The notes: generated from the sequence alone by a model not told the origin. A stretch of 64,000 nucleotides of DNA from Moritella sp. 24 (GCF_018219155.1 NZ_CP056123.1:2613505-2677504), one strand, 5' to 3'; numbered from the stretch's first letter, positions 8,797-18,153 are shown. Numbers and translations are program-made.

Positions 8797-10335
8797 ATGA
8801 CTATGCAAGCATTAACGTTAGTTGATATGGGGTTTTTATACACAGAGACAGTGACTAGTCCAAAACATGTTGCAGGGTTGCAAATTTTCTCAACACCAGA
8901 AAACTACGAAGGCAACTTTAGTAGAGACCTATTCGACAACCTGATGTCGCAACAAGATGTTAAAAAACCATTTAATCAAAAACTAAAGAAACAGCTCACG
9001 GGTCAGTTTTTTTGGCAAGAAGATAACAAACTGGATCTGTCATATCACGTCCGCTTTGCAATGCTACCAAAGCCAGGTAACGAGGAGCAGTTACTCAGCT
9101 TTGTTGAACACCAACATGAAACATTACTTGATCGTAGTCGCCCATTATGGGAAATGATCTTAATTGACGGGTTAGCTGATAACAAATTTGCTATCTACGT
9201 AAAAGTACACCACGCATTTACTGATGGTGCAAAGGCAAATCAACTGTTAATGGCTTATTTAAGCAAAAATGCAACGTCACCAATGACTGCATTCTGGGCC
9301 GTTGACCGTCCACAAAAAGAAAGAACTGCTAAAAGTGCATTATCACGCTTATCTGATACAACAAAAACAGTAACTGGACACGTAAAATCAATTCCATCAC
9401 TGACTAAGCTCACGACTAAACTGCTATTTCAAGCAACAAACATGTATAAAGCAGATATGCCAACACCATTCATGGCACCTAAAACACCATTCTCTGTGAG
9501 CCCAAAACGTGCACGTCGTGCAGCAATGACATCCCTATCACTGCCTCGTGTAAAAACCCTTGGTCGTGTCACGGGTGCAACGATTAATGACGTTGTGATC
9601 ACGGTTTGTGATATGGCTATCCATAACTACTTAAAAACACGAAACGTCGTACTCACAAAGCCATTAGTAGCACAAATGCCGATTAGCTTACGCGACGCTT
9701 CTGATAAAGAATCGAATAACCAAGTTGCGATTAGCTTAGTCGAATTAGCTTATGCTGGAGAACGTCCACTTGAACGTTTGATGACAGTAAAAGAGTCATG
9801 CAAGAAGCTAAAAAATGAGGCTAAATTATTAAGCAAAGAAGCGCTCACAAGCTACACTCTTGCAAGCCAAGGTCTAGCCGCTGCAAGTGAACTATTAAAC
9901 TTAGATACTGTGCTGCCACCAATGGGTAACGTGCTTATTTCTAACGTACCAGGACCAAGTAAAGCGTTATACATGATGGGCGCTAAAATGGACAAGTGCT
10001 TCCCTATTTCAGTACTACCACCGGGTATGTCTCTGAATATTACCTTGTATAGTTATAATGGCTCAATTCATGTAGGTCTAGTTGCTTGTCGTTCTGCACT
10101 ACCCGACTTAACTGAATTAGCAGATTATATTGATGATGCGTTTAAAGCACTTGAAGGGGAAGTATTAGATAGTGCCATTGCGAGTGTGACGGATCATATT
10201 AACTTACTTTCTGTTTCAAATCGTAACGTAACAATAAAAGAAGAAAGCGTTGGTAATATGATCAAGACGACGACACTGGTCAATTCACGTCGTAAAGTTG
10301 ACCATGAAGACTCTCGTTTATGTGAAACAGCTTAA
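8797..10335 (+). CDS. Wax ester synthase/diacylglycerol acyltransferase (WS/DGAT) family, copy 2
   Basis: A 512-residue paralogue of the protein at 467-2071. By eye the two are nearly identical over long blocks such as the N-terminus, the PLWEMILIDGL segment and the HHAFTDG catalytic motif (near residues 138-144), and they diverge mainly in the C-terminal tail. The predicted reaction is the same: acyl-CoA-dependent esterification of fatty alcohol or diacylglycerol. AAGGA at 8783-8787 sits nine bases ahead of the ATG. Unlike copy 1 it has a long separate upstream region with a palindrome and no TetR gene behind it, so the two copies are probably expressed under different conditions. Confidence 0.93.
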   Translation: MTMQALTLVDMGFLYTETVTSPKHVAGLQIFSTPENYEGNFSRDLFDNLMSQQDVKKPFNQKLKKQLTGQFFWQEDNKLDLSYHVRFAMLPKPGNEEQLLSFVEHQHETLLDRSRPLWEMILIDGLADNKFAIYVKVHHAFTDGAKANQLLMAYLSKNATSPMTAFWAVDRPQKERTAKSALSRLSDTTKTVTGHVKSIPSLTKLTTKLLFQATNMYKADMPTPFMAPKTPFSVSPKRARRAAMTSLSLPRVKTLGRVTGATINDVVITVCDMAIHNYLKTRNVVLTKPLVAQMPISLRDASDKESNNQVAISLVELAYAGERPLERLMTVKESCKKLKNEAKLLSKEALTSYTLASQGLAAASELLNLDTVLPPMGNVLISNVPGPSKALYMMGAKMDKCFPISVLPPGMSLNITLYSYNGSIHVGLVACRSALPDLTELADYIDDAFKALEGEVLDSAIASVTDHINLLSVSNRNVTIKEESVGNMIKTTTLVNSRRKVDHEDSRLCETA

Positions 10336-10344
10336 TACAATCTT

Positions 10345-10379
10345 TGTGTTAGTGGCAATATTATCATGCCACTGACACA
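10345..10379. terminator. Hairpin between convergent genes
   Basis: TGTGTTAGTGGCA at 10345-10357 pairs with TGCCACTGACACA at 10367-10379 (13 base pairs, one G-U) across a nine-base loop. It lies between the WS/DGAT stop and the SGNH stop and could serve both strands. There is no clear T run. Confidence 0.55.
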
Positions 10380-10380
10380 T

Positions 10381-11010
10381 TTAAATGTAACCGTAAGCAC
10401 TTAACGACGTACTAACAACTTGATATAACAGCTCATGCCCAGCACTGTTTGGGTGTAAGCCGTCTGCTGTTAAATACTCTTCTTTACTATCATTAAATGG
10501 ACTATAAACGTCGATCAAACCAACACCATACTTCAGTGATAAAGCATGTAATACTTGGTTATAGCGGTGAATAGTCTCATCATTTCTTATTCGGTTATTC
10601 ACATTTGGAACACCATCAAGCTTTGCTGCAATTGGCGTGACATTAATCAGCACAACATTTGCACCCTTCTCTAATGCAAACTCAATACTACGACTCAAGT
10701 TGTCAGTATACGTATTAATATCAACGAGGTATTCACCATCTTGACAAGCAAGATCATTGGCACCATAGCCAAATAACACAGTATCTTGTTTGTCAGCGGC
10801 TTGGCGAGTCATAAATTCATGCTCGAACCGTTGAATAAGACCATTTGTAGTTTCGCCACTAATGCCCATATTAAAAACACTGATCCTATCTTTGCCCATT
10901 TCAACAAACTGTTTTATTAAGCGAGTTTTAATACGGTCAGCCCAGCCACCGTACACAACATCACTTTCACCGCGTGTAATACTGTCACCAAAACAAATTA
11001 TGCTCGCCAT
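10381..11010 (-). CDS. SGNH/GDSL-family esterase or lipase
   Basis: A 209-residue SGNH hydrolase without a signal peptide. Block I is FGDSITRG, with the nucleophile Ser at residue 10; block II is the glycine in GISGETTNG; block III is GAND at 83-86; block V is DGLH, with the catalytic Asp and His near 183 and 186. The family hydrolyses short-chain esters, lysophospholipids or sugar acetates, and the substrate cannot be read from the sequence. It is a single gene, convergent with the second WS/DGAT gene. A second, unrelated-looking SGNH protein is at 40829. Confidence 0.88.
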   Translation of the reverse strand: MASIICFGDSITRGESDVVYGGWADRIKTRLIKQFVEMGKDRISVFNMGISGETTNGLIQRFEHEFMTRQAADKQDTVLFGYGANDLACQDGEYLVDINTYTDNLSRSIEFALEKGANVVLINVTPIAAKLDGVPNVNNRIRNDETIHRYNQVLHALSLKYGVGLIDVYSPFNDSKEEYLTADGLHPNSAGHELLYQVVSTSLSAYGYI

Positions 11011-11071
11011 CTGTAAAATCCCAAATATTCAATCAAGTAATTGAAAGTAAAGTACTACATATAAGCGGTCG

Positions 11072-13102
11072 TTAACAGTTTATTTCGACAACATTATCAA
11101 GCACTGGCTTACAGTTTCTGCTTTCTGCAATAATCTGATTACGGCCAGTTTGTTTTGCTTTGTATAAGTATTCATCTGCAAGTTTAATTAAATCACTGCT
11201 GTTGGCAGCTAACTCTGCCGCTGAAATATCCACCACGGCACCGACAGATAACGTCACATGAATATCTTTGCAGTCTGTTTTCATCGGTTTGTTTCTAATT
11301 TTATGACACAGTCTGTTGAGGCGATCTAAACTATCGACATTATTTTTTTGCTCAATCAAGCATACAAATTCTTCACCGCCCCAACGAATGATTAAATCAG
11401 ATGAGTGTAAAGACTGCTGAAAACGCTTGGATACTTCAATGAGTACTTCATCACCTACATCATGACCATGATTATCGTTAATCACTTTAAAATGGTCAAG
11501 GTCAAGAATTGCGAGCGTAAAACATCTATCTGTATAAAGTGATTTATCTTGGTTTAAAATCTGTAAATAATACTCAAAATGACGGCGGTTATATAAACCC
11601 GTTAAAGCATCTCGCGTTGAGAGTTCAACAAGATCCGTGTTTGAACACTGCAATAGCTCGTTTTTCTTTTCGATATCAAGGTTCTTTTTGATCACATAAC
11701 CTAAACCAAACACCGCACATAACGACATGCCAAAAATCACACGAGAGCCCAATGTTTGACGCTCTAACGCTAACTTTTTCAATTCATGTTGTGTATTTAA
11801 TAATGCCAGTGCATGCCTGTTTGTTTCAGCGTTAAATGACTCTTCCAATTGGTATATTTCACTTTGGCGTCGATCAAATAGTGCTTTTTTATTCTCTTGA
11901 TAATAGAGCTTGAAGTACTTTAACGCTTCGGCTTCATAACCCAGTTTTTCATAGGCTTCAGATAACAGCTGATTACTTAACGTAATGCCCGAACGGCTCG
12001 ATAGATTCTCATAATAATCAATCGCAATGTTTAAATCATTTACCGCGATGATATTATTACCTAAGGCCACTTCACTACGTGCTTTACTGGTATAACACAA
12101 CGCCTTTTGTAGCGGAAATTCATTGATATCTTTCGAGTTTAAACATTGATGACTAACGTCTAATGACATTGCAAAGTTCTTTTCTAAATAAAGTACATCT
12201 GCGTGAGTTTTAAATAAAATGGCTTTTAGACGAGCACTAGCATCTTGTTTTACATACACCTTAGCGTCTTCGTATGCGCTGCGAGCATTTTCAGTATCAT
12301 TAAGATGAAAATACATATTAGATTCATTAACTAACAGTATGGCTAAGATCCCGGGCTCAAGACGCGCACCGGTATGGTAGATAACTTTCGCTTTTTCAAT
12401 ATACTCGAGTGCTTTACTCCACTCTTCTAAATTGATATAGATAAGTGATAAATTTGAAATGATTTTACTGTAATACAAATGCTCAGGATAATTTTCGACT
12501 AGTTTTAAACCTTTATGAAAGAACTGCTGTGCTTGACCATAATCACCGCTAATATTATTAATCACACCTAGCGTGTTATATAACTTAATCAATAAGCTAT
12601 CGAAATTTATCGCTTTAGCAATCGTTACACCTTCAGTTAAATATTGATTTGCTGTAACAAAATCCCCTCGTTTTGTACGTTCAATCGCTAACTCTGCCAG
12701 TGCGCTTGCTCTTAACCACGTGATATTGTTATCTTCAGCAAACGTAAATAATCGTTTTGTATAACCCGTTGCATCATCAATACGCCCTAAACGCAGCATG
12801 ATGTTATTCATGATCATGTAGTAGTACGCTTTATACAGATCATGCTCTTCAAATGTGCCGCGTTGCTCTAACAACGATAATCTAAGCAATGCTTCGTCAC
12901 CATCAAATCGAGATAGATCTCGCGCAGCTAAAATATCTTGGCCAAAAGGCAAGGCTGCCATTAATTCATCAGGTACAAAAGCTGTCGTCTTAGTGCTACT
13001 CAACGGTGACTTATCATCTAATAGTCCAAACGGACGTAATATAAATAAGAGCAAGGTGACACTGACTATTGAAATCATCATTAAGGGTTTTACTACATTC
13101 AT
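11072..13102 (-). CDS. Membrane-anchored TPR-GGDEF diguanylate cyclase
   Basis: A 676-residue protein with an N-terminal membrane segment (about residues 8-24), then a long periplasmic region of TPR-like helical repeats. A second membrane segment lies around 457-480, and a cytoplasmic GGDEF domain ends the protein. The active site reads RWGGEEF near residue 576, so diguanylate cyclase activity is expected. The inhibitory I-site RxxD is degenerate (HSSD five residues before GGEEF), so product inhibition may be absent. The TPR sensor architecture is common in Vibrio and Shewanella relatives. It stands alone, and its input signal is unknown. Confidence 0.9.
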   Translation of the reverse strand: MNVVKPLMMISIVSVTLLLFILRPFGLLDDKSPLSSTKTTAFVPDELMAALPFGQDILAARDLSRFDGDEALLRLSLLEQRGTFEEHDLYKAYYYMIMNNIMLRLGRIDDATGYTKRLFTFAEDNNITWLRASALAELAIERTKRGDFVTANQYLTEGVTIAKAINFDSLLIKLYNTLGVINNISGDYGQAQQFFHKGLKLVENYPEHLYYSKIISNLSLIYINLEEWSKALEYIEKAKVIYHTGARLEPGILAILLVNESNMYFHLNDTENARSAYEDAKVYVKQDASARLKAILFKTHADVLYLEKNFAMSLDVSHQCLNSKDINEFPLQKALCYTSKARSEVALGNNIIAVNDLNIAIDYYENLSSRSGITLSNQLLSEAYEKLGYEAEALKYFKLYYQENKKALFDRRQSEIYQLEESFNAETNRHALALLNTQHELKKLALERQTLGSRVIFGMSLCAVFGLGYVIKKNLDIEKKNELLQCSNTDLVELSTRDALTGLYNRRHFEYYLQILNQDKSLYTDRCFTLAILDLDHFKVINDNHGHDVGDEVLIEVSKRFQQSLHSSDLIIRWGGEEFVCLIEQKNNVDSLDRLNRLCHKIRNKPMKTDCKDIHVTLSVGAVVDISAAELAANSSDLIKLADEYLYKAKQTGRNQIIAESRNCKPVLDNVVEINC

Positions 13103-13626
13103 TTTTTACGCCTGAAAATGCACGGTCGCATATTATATTAGATAAGTAATGTGCTGCATACTGCAACCAAAACGCTGAATGAACTAACAACAACAAACAA
13201 TAAAGCTACTTATTTTTCATTAAAATAAACACAGTAAACCACCCTATTTTATATTAATAAGAATAGATCATATAAGTCTTTATACCTCTTTTTCATTAGT
13301 CTATGTGACCGACAACAACAAAGTGCTAAATAGCTTATAAAAAGACGTGAAATAGTTAAACTTAGTGATGTTTAGCAGCGAAAGTTAGTTTCAATATGAA
13401 GGGGCGATATGAGTGTTACTTGTTTATTTCTTTTATTTTGTTTATTTATTGGCTTCGTATATATTTTCAACAGTTACAGCTTTTTGCTCACCGTAAAAAC
13501 AAGGGATTAATGCGATTTTCATTAATATAGATCAACCAATGAAGTTGCGAATGATTACCATTTAGAATAAACTCTTTGAAATCGTATTTATTCATGCCAA
13601 TTAAGGCCGTAAGTCACAAGGTTGTT
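13103..13626. other. Gene-poor stretch holding one candidate small ORF
   Basis: About 520 bp between the divergent GGDEF and flippase genes. Apart from the 33-codon ORF at 13409-13510, annotated separately, I see no gene or clear regulatory element. It must contain promoters for both flanking genes. Confidence 0.4.
13409..13510 (+). CDS. Candidate 33-residue small membrane protein
   Basis: The ATG is preceded by AAGGGG at 13399-13404, four bases upstream. The product starts MSVTCLFLLFCLFIGFVYIF, a single hydrophobic helix, and ends in a short polar tail with SFLLTVKTRD. A good ribosome binding site, a single-helix pattern and a placement 120 bp before the flippase gene support translation. 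Against it, the region is AT-rich and a hydrophobic short ORF can occur by chance. No family is recognised. Confidence 0.4.
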   Translation: MSVTCLFLLFCLFIGFVYIFNSYSFLLTVKTRD

Positions 13627-14904
13627 ATGCAAAACTCATCATTAACTCGTGTAAAAACCGCATTCACGCAAGGTATTTGGGTAACATTAATCAGCATTGC
13701 GATTGGCTTTAGTTTTAAAATTTGGCTAGCGCATTATTTACCGAAAAGTGACCTTGCCCTATTCCACACTGTCGTTGATCTTATTTCTTTATCACTCATT
13801 TTAATGACCGGATTTCGTTCGTCAATGGTGGTCAGCTACTCACAAAACCATAATGATCACGATATTATTAATGTATTTCGATATAGTTTAATCACTATGG
13901 TATTGATCACTTGGGGTATTGTGATCCCCTACATTAAGCATCAGCTGAATATTGATGTAAGCTATTATCAGTTGGTCGGTATTATCTTTGGAATGGGGTT
14001 AAAAGTATACTTTACAAATCTTATCGCGATGTATCGGTTATACAGCATTTCTAACAAAGTGGTTTGGTTAGAGCCCCTCGCGAATGTACTCATGTTCTTT
14101 GCCTGTTATTACCTCTTTAACTTAGATGCCTTGGTATCCTTGTTTATGGGCTTAACGCTGTCATCACTTGCCATGGCTATTTACATGTTTAAAAAACGCC
14201 GTAAAGACATATCAACACGTCCGTTAGCAAGTGTGCACTTCGATCCTAAATTAGTTAACTTTGTGAAAAAGAGTTTTACGGCATCACTAGAGGCTGGCGC
14301 CAGTATTTTAATGATTTACATCACGGTATTATTAACCATTCGGCATTTTAGTGTAGACGAGCTAGGTGACTTCCAAGTTGTTGTCCGTCCCGTATTTACT
14401 TACTTAACACTGCTATTTGTCTTCCCTATCTACCGCTTTGTATTACCAGAACTTGCTGTATGTGTCCGCAACGGTGATCATCAACAAATCAAACTGATCC
14501 GCCGTTGGGTATTTAAAGTGTCTTTCATGGTTAGCAGCGTATTTTTCTTAGTCATGCTCTTTTTTGGTAAGCCGCTCATCCTTGCTATTTTCCCTAACGA
14601 ATATGATGGCGCGATACCAGTACTACTGCATTTTTCGCTATTCTTTATCTTTATGATGCTGAATGCTTATCAGCTTGCTTACATTAAGGCACATGGGCAT
14701 TTTATGCATAGTTTATGTATTCGTATTAGCGGCATTGTGACTCTTATACTTTCATTCGAGTTATTCAGCCAATTTACAGAGAATGTCGTCGCTATTATTG
14801 TTGCACTGTGCAGCGGCTACCTAATGATGTTTATCTTATCCAGCATCGTAGAGCGCCACATTTTAAAAAGCCACAATATAAAGATGATTCCGCAGCCAGC
14901 TTGA
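13627..14904 (+). CDS. Polysaccharide flippase-like membrane protein (MOP superfamily)
   Basis: About 425 residues with roughly 12 hydrophobic segments, resembling oligosaccharide/lipopolysaccharide flippases (Wzx/MATE-type). It would export lipid-linked sugars across the inner membrane. I prefer the ATG at 13627, which has AAGG five bases upstream (13618-13621) and directly precedes the conserved-looking amphipathic start SSLTRVKTAFTQG. Upstream in-frame starts (TTG 13576, ATG 13594) lack ribosome binding sites. No glycosyltransferases or other polysaccharide genes are adjacent, so this is an orphan flippase and its substrate is unknown. Confidence 0.75.
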   Translation: MQNSSLTRVKTAFTQGIWVTLISIAIGFSFKIWLAHYLPKSDLALFHTVVDLISLSLILMTGFRSSMVVSYSQNHNDHDIINVFRYSLITMVLITWGIVIPYIKHQLNIDVSYYQLVGIIFGMGLKVYFTNLIAMYRLYSISNKVVWLEPLANVLMFFACYYLFNLDALVSLFMGLTLSSLAMAIYMFKKRRKDISTRPLASVHFDPKLVNFVKKSFTASLEAGASILMIYITVLLTIRHFSVDELGDFQVVVRPVFTYLTLLFVFPIYRFVLPELAVCVRNGDHQQIKLIRRWVFKVSFMVSSVFFLVMLFFGKPLILAIFPNEYDGAIPVLLHFSLFFIFMMLNAYQLAYIKAHGHFMHSLCIRISGIVTLILSFELFSQFTENVVAIIVALCSGYLMMFILSSIVERHILKSHNIKMIPQPA

Positions 14905-14945
14905 TCCAACGAGCAGATACTAAAATCAGCACACTCTAGAAATGA

Positions 14946-14982
14946 AAAAGCCAGTCGCTCATAATGCGACTGGCTTTTGTTT
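14946..14982. terminator. Bidirectional terminator between flippase and yceI genes
   Basis: AAAAGCCAGTCGC at 14946-14958 pairs with GCGACTGGCTTTT at 14966-14978, flanked by A and T runs, between convergent genes. Confidence 0.88.
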
Positions 14983-15004
14983 AATTAAGCTAACGATCTA
15001 CCAT

Positions 15005-15592
15005 CTACTGACGAACGCCTTCAATATTTAATGTCATATCAACATAGGTTGAAGCTGGACCTAAATTTGTCGTAATACCGTAATCGGTTAGTTTCAAGCT
15101 CGTTTCCCCTGAAAACCCAGCGCGGTAGCCACCCCAAGGATCAGAACCCTCACCAATTTTTGTTATTGGGAACGTAATGGTTTTCGTCACACCTTTCAAG
15201 GTAAATGCACCTGTCACGATTCCGTTTTCATCATCACTAAACTTGATACTCTGACTTTTAAACATTGCTTTAGGGAATTTTTTAACATCCAGAAAGTCTT
15301 CGCTTTTTAAATGCTTATCACGTTCTGCATGGTTTGAATCGAGACTCGCTGTATCAATCACAAAATTGATCTGCGATGTATTTGGTGCTTTAGCATCATA
15401 CGAAAAACCACCATCAAAAGTATTAAAACGTCCCAGTAACCAGCTATACCCTAAATGTTTAATTTTGAACTGCACAGAAGCATGAGCCCCTGCTGTATCG
15501 ACTTTATAATCTGCAGCTTGTGCGGCATTCGGTGCTACAACAGCGAAAAGTGAACTTGCTGTAATAGCAGCGGCTAAAATTTGTTTTTTCAT
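15005..15592 (-). CDS. yceI: YceI-family periplasmic lipid-binding protein
   Basis: A 195-residue YceI family protein, a periplasmic lipocalin-like barrel that binds isoprenoid or fatty-acid type lipids. The signal peptide MKKQILAAAITASSLFAVVA ends at AQA-AD. The body shows YKVDTAGAHASVQFKIKHLG, FLDVKKFPKAMFKS and a FTLKGVTK segment typical of the family. The ATG at 15592 has AGGA seven bases upstream and is preferred over an upstream TTG. It lies 74 bp downstream of a cytochrome b561 gene, the same arrangement as yceJ-yceI in E. coli, which suggests a quinone-linked membrane role. Confidence 0.92.
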   Translation of the reverse strand: MKKQILAAAITASSLFAVVAPNAAQAADYKVDTAGAHASVQFKIKHLGYSWLLGRFNTFDGGFSYDAKAPNTSQINFVIDTASLDSNHAERDKHLKSEDFLDVKKFPKAMFKSQSIKFSDDENGIVTGAFTLKGVTKTITFPITKIGEGSDPWGGYRAGFSGETSLKLTDYGITTNLGPASTYVDMTLNIEGVRQ

Positions 15593-15666
15593 GTGTATTT
15601 CCTTCAATATTTCATTATTATTTGCCGTTTTACATGCCGTAAAATTGCAGCTATTATTTATCTTCT

Positions 15667-16221
15667 TTATGATTTTTGTACTTTCAGCATACGAACTAAT
15701 GTTTTATTTTTATTAATAAAATGATGTTTAATTGCCGCGAAAGCATGTACACCTGCCACTATGATTAACGCCCATGCTAAAATTTCATGTATCAAGCCTG
15801 CAATGTCCTCTTGATTATCAATAGAGAATGGAATTGCAGGGATAGTAAAGGCTTCAAATACACTGATACCGCGTCCATCAGCTGTCGAAATTAAATAGCC
15901 AGATATCATTAATGTAAACATAAGCAGATATAAGCCTAGATGAACCAAGTGTGCACTGGAGACTTCCAATTTACTTGCATGCTCATCTGCGCTATTTGGA
16001 TTAATGTTAATACAGCGCCATAGTGTGCGAATCAATAACAGCCCAAGTAATAAAATGCCGATACTTTTGTGCAAGTCGAGCGAGCCTTTATACCAAGCGT
16101 CATAATACGTTAGCTCAACCATATATAAGCCTAAGCCAAACATTCCAAAAAGGGCTAATGCCATAACCCAGTGCAATAAAATCGATACCCAGCCATATGC
16201 TGTTTTAGTATTTTTTAACAT
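15667..16221 (-). CDS. Cytochrome b561 family protein
   Basis: A 184-residue di-haem membrane cytochrome with four hydrophobic segments. Candidate haem-ligand histidines are in ILLHWVM (about residue 17), DLHKSIG (about 50), LIHEILA and VAGVHAFAAIKHH. This family shuttles electrons between quinol and periplasmic acceptors such as superoxide. It is the first gene of a pair with yceI and is divergent from the LysR gene at 16411 across 189 bp. Start support comes from GAGGGA about eight bases upstream of the ATG. Confidence 0.92.
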   Translation of the reverse strand: MLKNTKTAYGWVSILLHWVMALALFGMFGLGLYMVELTYYDAWYKGSLDLHKSIGILLLGLLLIRTLWRCININPNSADEHASKLEVSSAHLVHLGLYLLMFTLMISGYLISTADGRGISVFEAFTIPAIPFSIDNQEDIAGLIHEILAWALIIVAGVHAFAAIKHHFINKNKTLVRMLKVQKS

Positions 16222-16410
16222 TCTGTCAGTCCCTCACTTCATTGCAGCAATAATAAAGCTATTTTGACTATTAAAAAATAGTGAATAATGAGAAACTATT
16301 GTGCATAAATGCACAGAACTTTTACATTAAATTAAATAACAGCACCTGATATGCAGATTTATTAAAACTGCATATTTATCTATGGCCTACTTAATTAAAA
16401 GAATCCTCAC

Positions 16411-17307
16411 ATGAAAAACATATCTTGGGATGATTATAAAATCGCTTATCAAGTCGCTGTTGACGGTAGCTTGAGCCAAGCAGGTAAATCGTTGAATATT
16501 AACCATGCAACAGTACTCCGACGAATTAATCAGTTAGAAACAGCACTTGAAGTGAAGCTATTCTTTCGTCATCAACGCGGTTATAAAGTGACTGATGCCG
16601 GTGCTATTTTAATTAAACGACTGCCTGATCTAATCGCTCGTTTTAGCCAACTTGAACATCAATTACAAAATGTAGAAAGTAATATTAGCGGTGAGTTACG
16701 TATTTCGACTATCAGCTCTTATTCTTCACAGCTTGCTCCGGCATTAAAAGCATTTCGAGACATATATCCCGCTATTCGTATCATGGTACTTTCAACGGAT
16801 GATATTGTGCCGTTAGAATCAGGCGCAGCACATGTATCATTACGCGCAGGGCCAAAACCAAACGGTGCCGACCTCATAGTTAAAGAATTAACCCGCTTCA
16901 AAACCAACTATTATGCTTGTGCCGATTACGTCAATGAATTTGGAAAGCCTACAACAGCAGATACGTTAAACAATCACAGTTGGGTATTACCGACACCAGA
17001 TAAGTATAGGATCCCTTTTGTACGCTATATAGTGGACAATATAGATAAAGACAGGATTGTATTTCAGAGCAATCACTTTCCTGACGTAAATCAAGCCGTC
17101 ATAGAGGGGATGGGCATAGGTCCTATGGGTGAACATCAAGCTAAACTGTACCCGTCACTGGTTGAAATACCTCTGAATGTGCCTAAATCAGAGGAAGCTA
17201 TGTGGTTTGTTTACCATAAGGATTCTAAACACAGTGCGAGAGTAAAATGTTTTTATGCATTTTTAATTGAACGGTTAAACAGGTTGGCGGCGTTAGAAGT
17301 GAAGTAA
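16411..17307 (+). CDS. LysR-family transcriptional regulator
   Basis: A 298-residue LysR protein. The winged helix-turn-helix lies at residues about 5-65 (DGSLSQAGKSLNINHATVLR and KLFFRHQRGY), followed by a periplasmic-binding-like effector domain. It is divergent from the cytochrome b561-yceI pair, the usual arrangement when a LysR protein controls its neighbour. That link, and the ligand, are inference. The recognition region resembles regulators in which Arg-Arg (LRRINQLE) precedes the dimer helix. No clear Shine-Dalgarno sequence precedes the ATG. Confidence 0.9.
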   Translation: MKNISWDDYKIAYQVAVDGSLSQAGKSLNINHATVLRRINQLETALEVKLFFRHQRGYKVTDAGAILIKRLPDLIARFSQLEHQLQNVESNISGELRISTISSYSSQLAPALKAFRDIYPAIRIMVLSTDDIVPLESGAAHVSLRAGPKPNGADLIVKELTRFKTNYYACADYVNEFGKPTTADTLNNHSWVLPTPDKYRIPFVRYIVDNIDKDRIVFQSNHFPDVNQAVIEGMGIGPMGEHQAKLYPSLVEIPLNVPKSEEAMWFVYHKDSKHSARVKCFYAFLIERLNRLAALEVK

Positions 17308-17325
17308 CAAGATGAAGATAAACAA

Positions 17326-17349
17326 AAGCCGGAATGAATACTCCGGCTT
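17326..17349. terminator. Short hairpin after the LysR gene
   Basis: AAGCCGGA at 17326-17333 pairs with TCCGGCTT at 17342-17349 across an eight-base loop. There is only a weak T tract, and it lies between convergent genes. Confidence 0.6.
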
Positions 17350-17393
17350 AATAGGATAAAACGGACTTATACTATGTCTGTACATTAGGTCTG

Positions 17394-17432
17394 TATACTA
17401 TTTCCATATACTATTTCCATATATTATTTCCA
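17394..17432. repeat. Tandem repeat, three copies of 13 bp
   Basis: TATACTATTTCCA occurs twice exactly and a third time with one change (TATATTATTTCCA), followed by a partial fourth copy. It is intergenic, between the LysR gene and the isochorismatase gene. Confidence 0.85.
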
Positions 17433-17450
17433 TATACTGTGCCCGTATTT

Positions 17451-17993
17451 TTATTTTACTAATTTACTGATTTCTTTAAATACTGGGTTTTTAGCTGTGA
17501 CTGTTAACTCAAATAAGATTGATTCATAAGTCGTCGGTATAACACCTGCTTGAATCAATCGATCAATTGCGACTTTAGAATTATATGCCGAACGAGAACT
17601 CACACAATCAGTCACAATCACAGGCTGTAGACCCTGCTCAAGTAAATCTAAACACGTTTGTAGTACACAAACATGCGTTTCAATCCCTGCTACGATCACG
17701 ATTTTTTTATCGGTATTTTTAATTGCAGTTAATGTTTCTTCATTTCCACAACATGAAAACGATGTTTTCTCGAAATGTGGCGCTGAACCAACTAATTCTT
17801 GTAACGATGGTATCGTGCTACCAAGCCCCTTTTTATACTGCTCATTAATAATAAAAGGCACGTCATGAAGTTTTAATCCCTTAATTAAAGTGATTAGATT
17901 CGCCTCAATCACCTCTTTGTTTTCCATATGCGGAAAAAGTCTTTCTTGCACGTCAACTAAACAAAAAACTGTATCTTCGACATTAATTTTCAT
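17451..17993 (-). CDS. Isochorismatase-like cysteine hydrolase
   Basis: A 180-residue member of the isochorismatase/nicotinamidase superfamily. The catalytic Asp is in LVDVQERLF near residue 14, and the nucleophilic Cys is in AGIETHVCVLQT near residue 108. The Lys of the triad probably lies in the middle region. Proteins of this size, resembling YcaC, are usually of uncertain substrate. AAGGA sits six bases before the ATG. It is the last of three minus-strand genes (VOC protein, FMN reductase, this one) divergent from a LysR gene, although a 160-bp gap separates it from the reductase. Confidence 0.88.
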   Translation of the reverse strand: MKINVEDTVFCLVDVQERLFPHMENKEVIEANLITLIKGLKLHDVPFIINEQYKKGLGSTIPSLQELVGSAPHFEKTSFSCCGNEETLTAIKNTDKKIVIVAGIETHVCVLQTCLDLLEQGLQPVIVTDCVSSRSAYNSKVAIDRLIQAGVIPTTYESILFELTVTAKNPVFKEISKLVK

Positions 17994-18153
17994 ATTTGAT
18001 CCTTTAGCAACTTTGAGCAGTGATGATTCTTACTTACTTTTATAATCAAGAGTATAACCCCTTATTATAAAAGTAAGCATAACTTAGGTAGTATACACCT
18101 AAGCTGCTTAAGATCATGTTAACAATCAGGCCAAAAAAGACATGAACGCTGCA

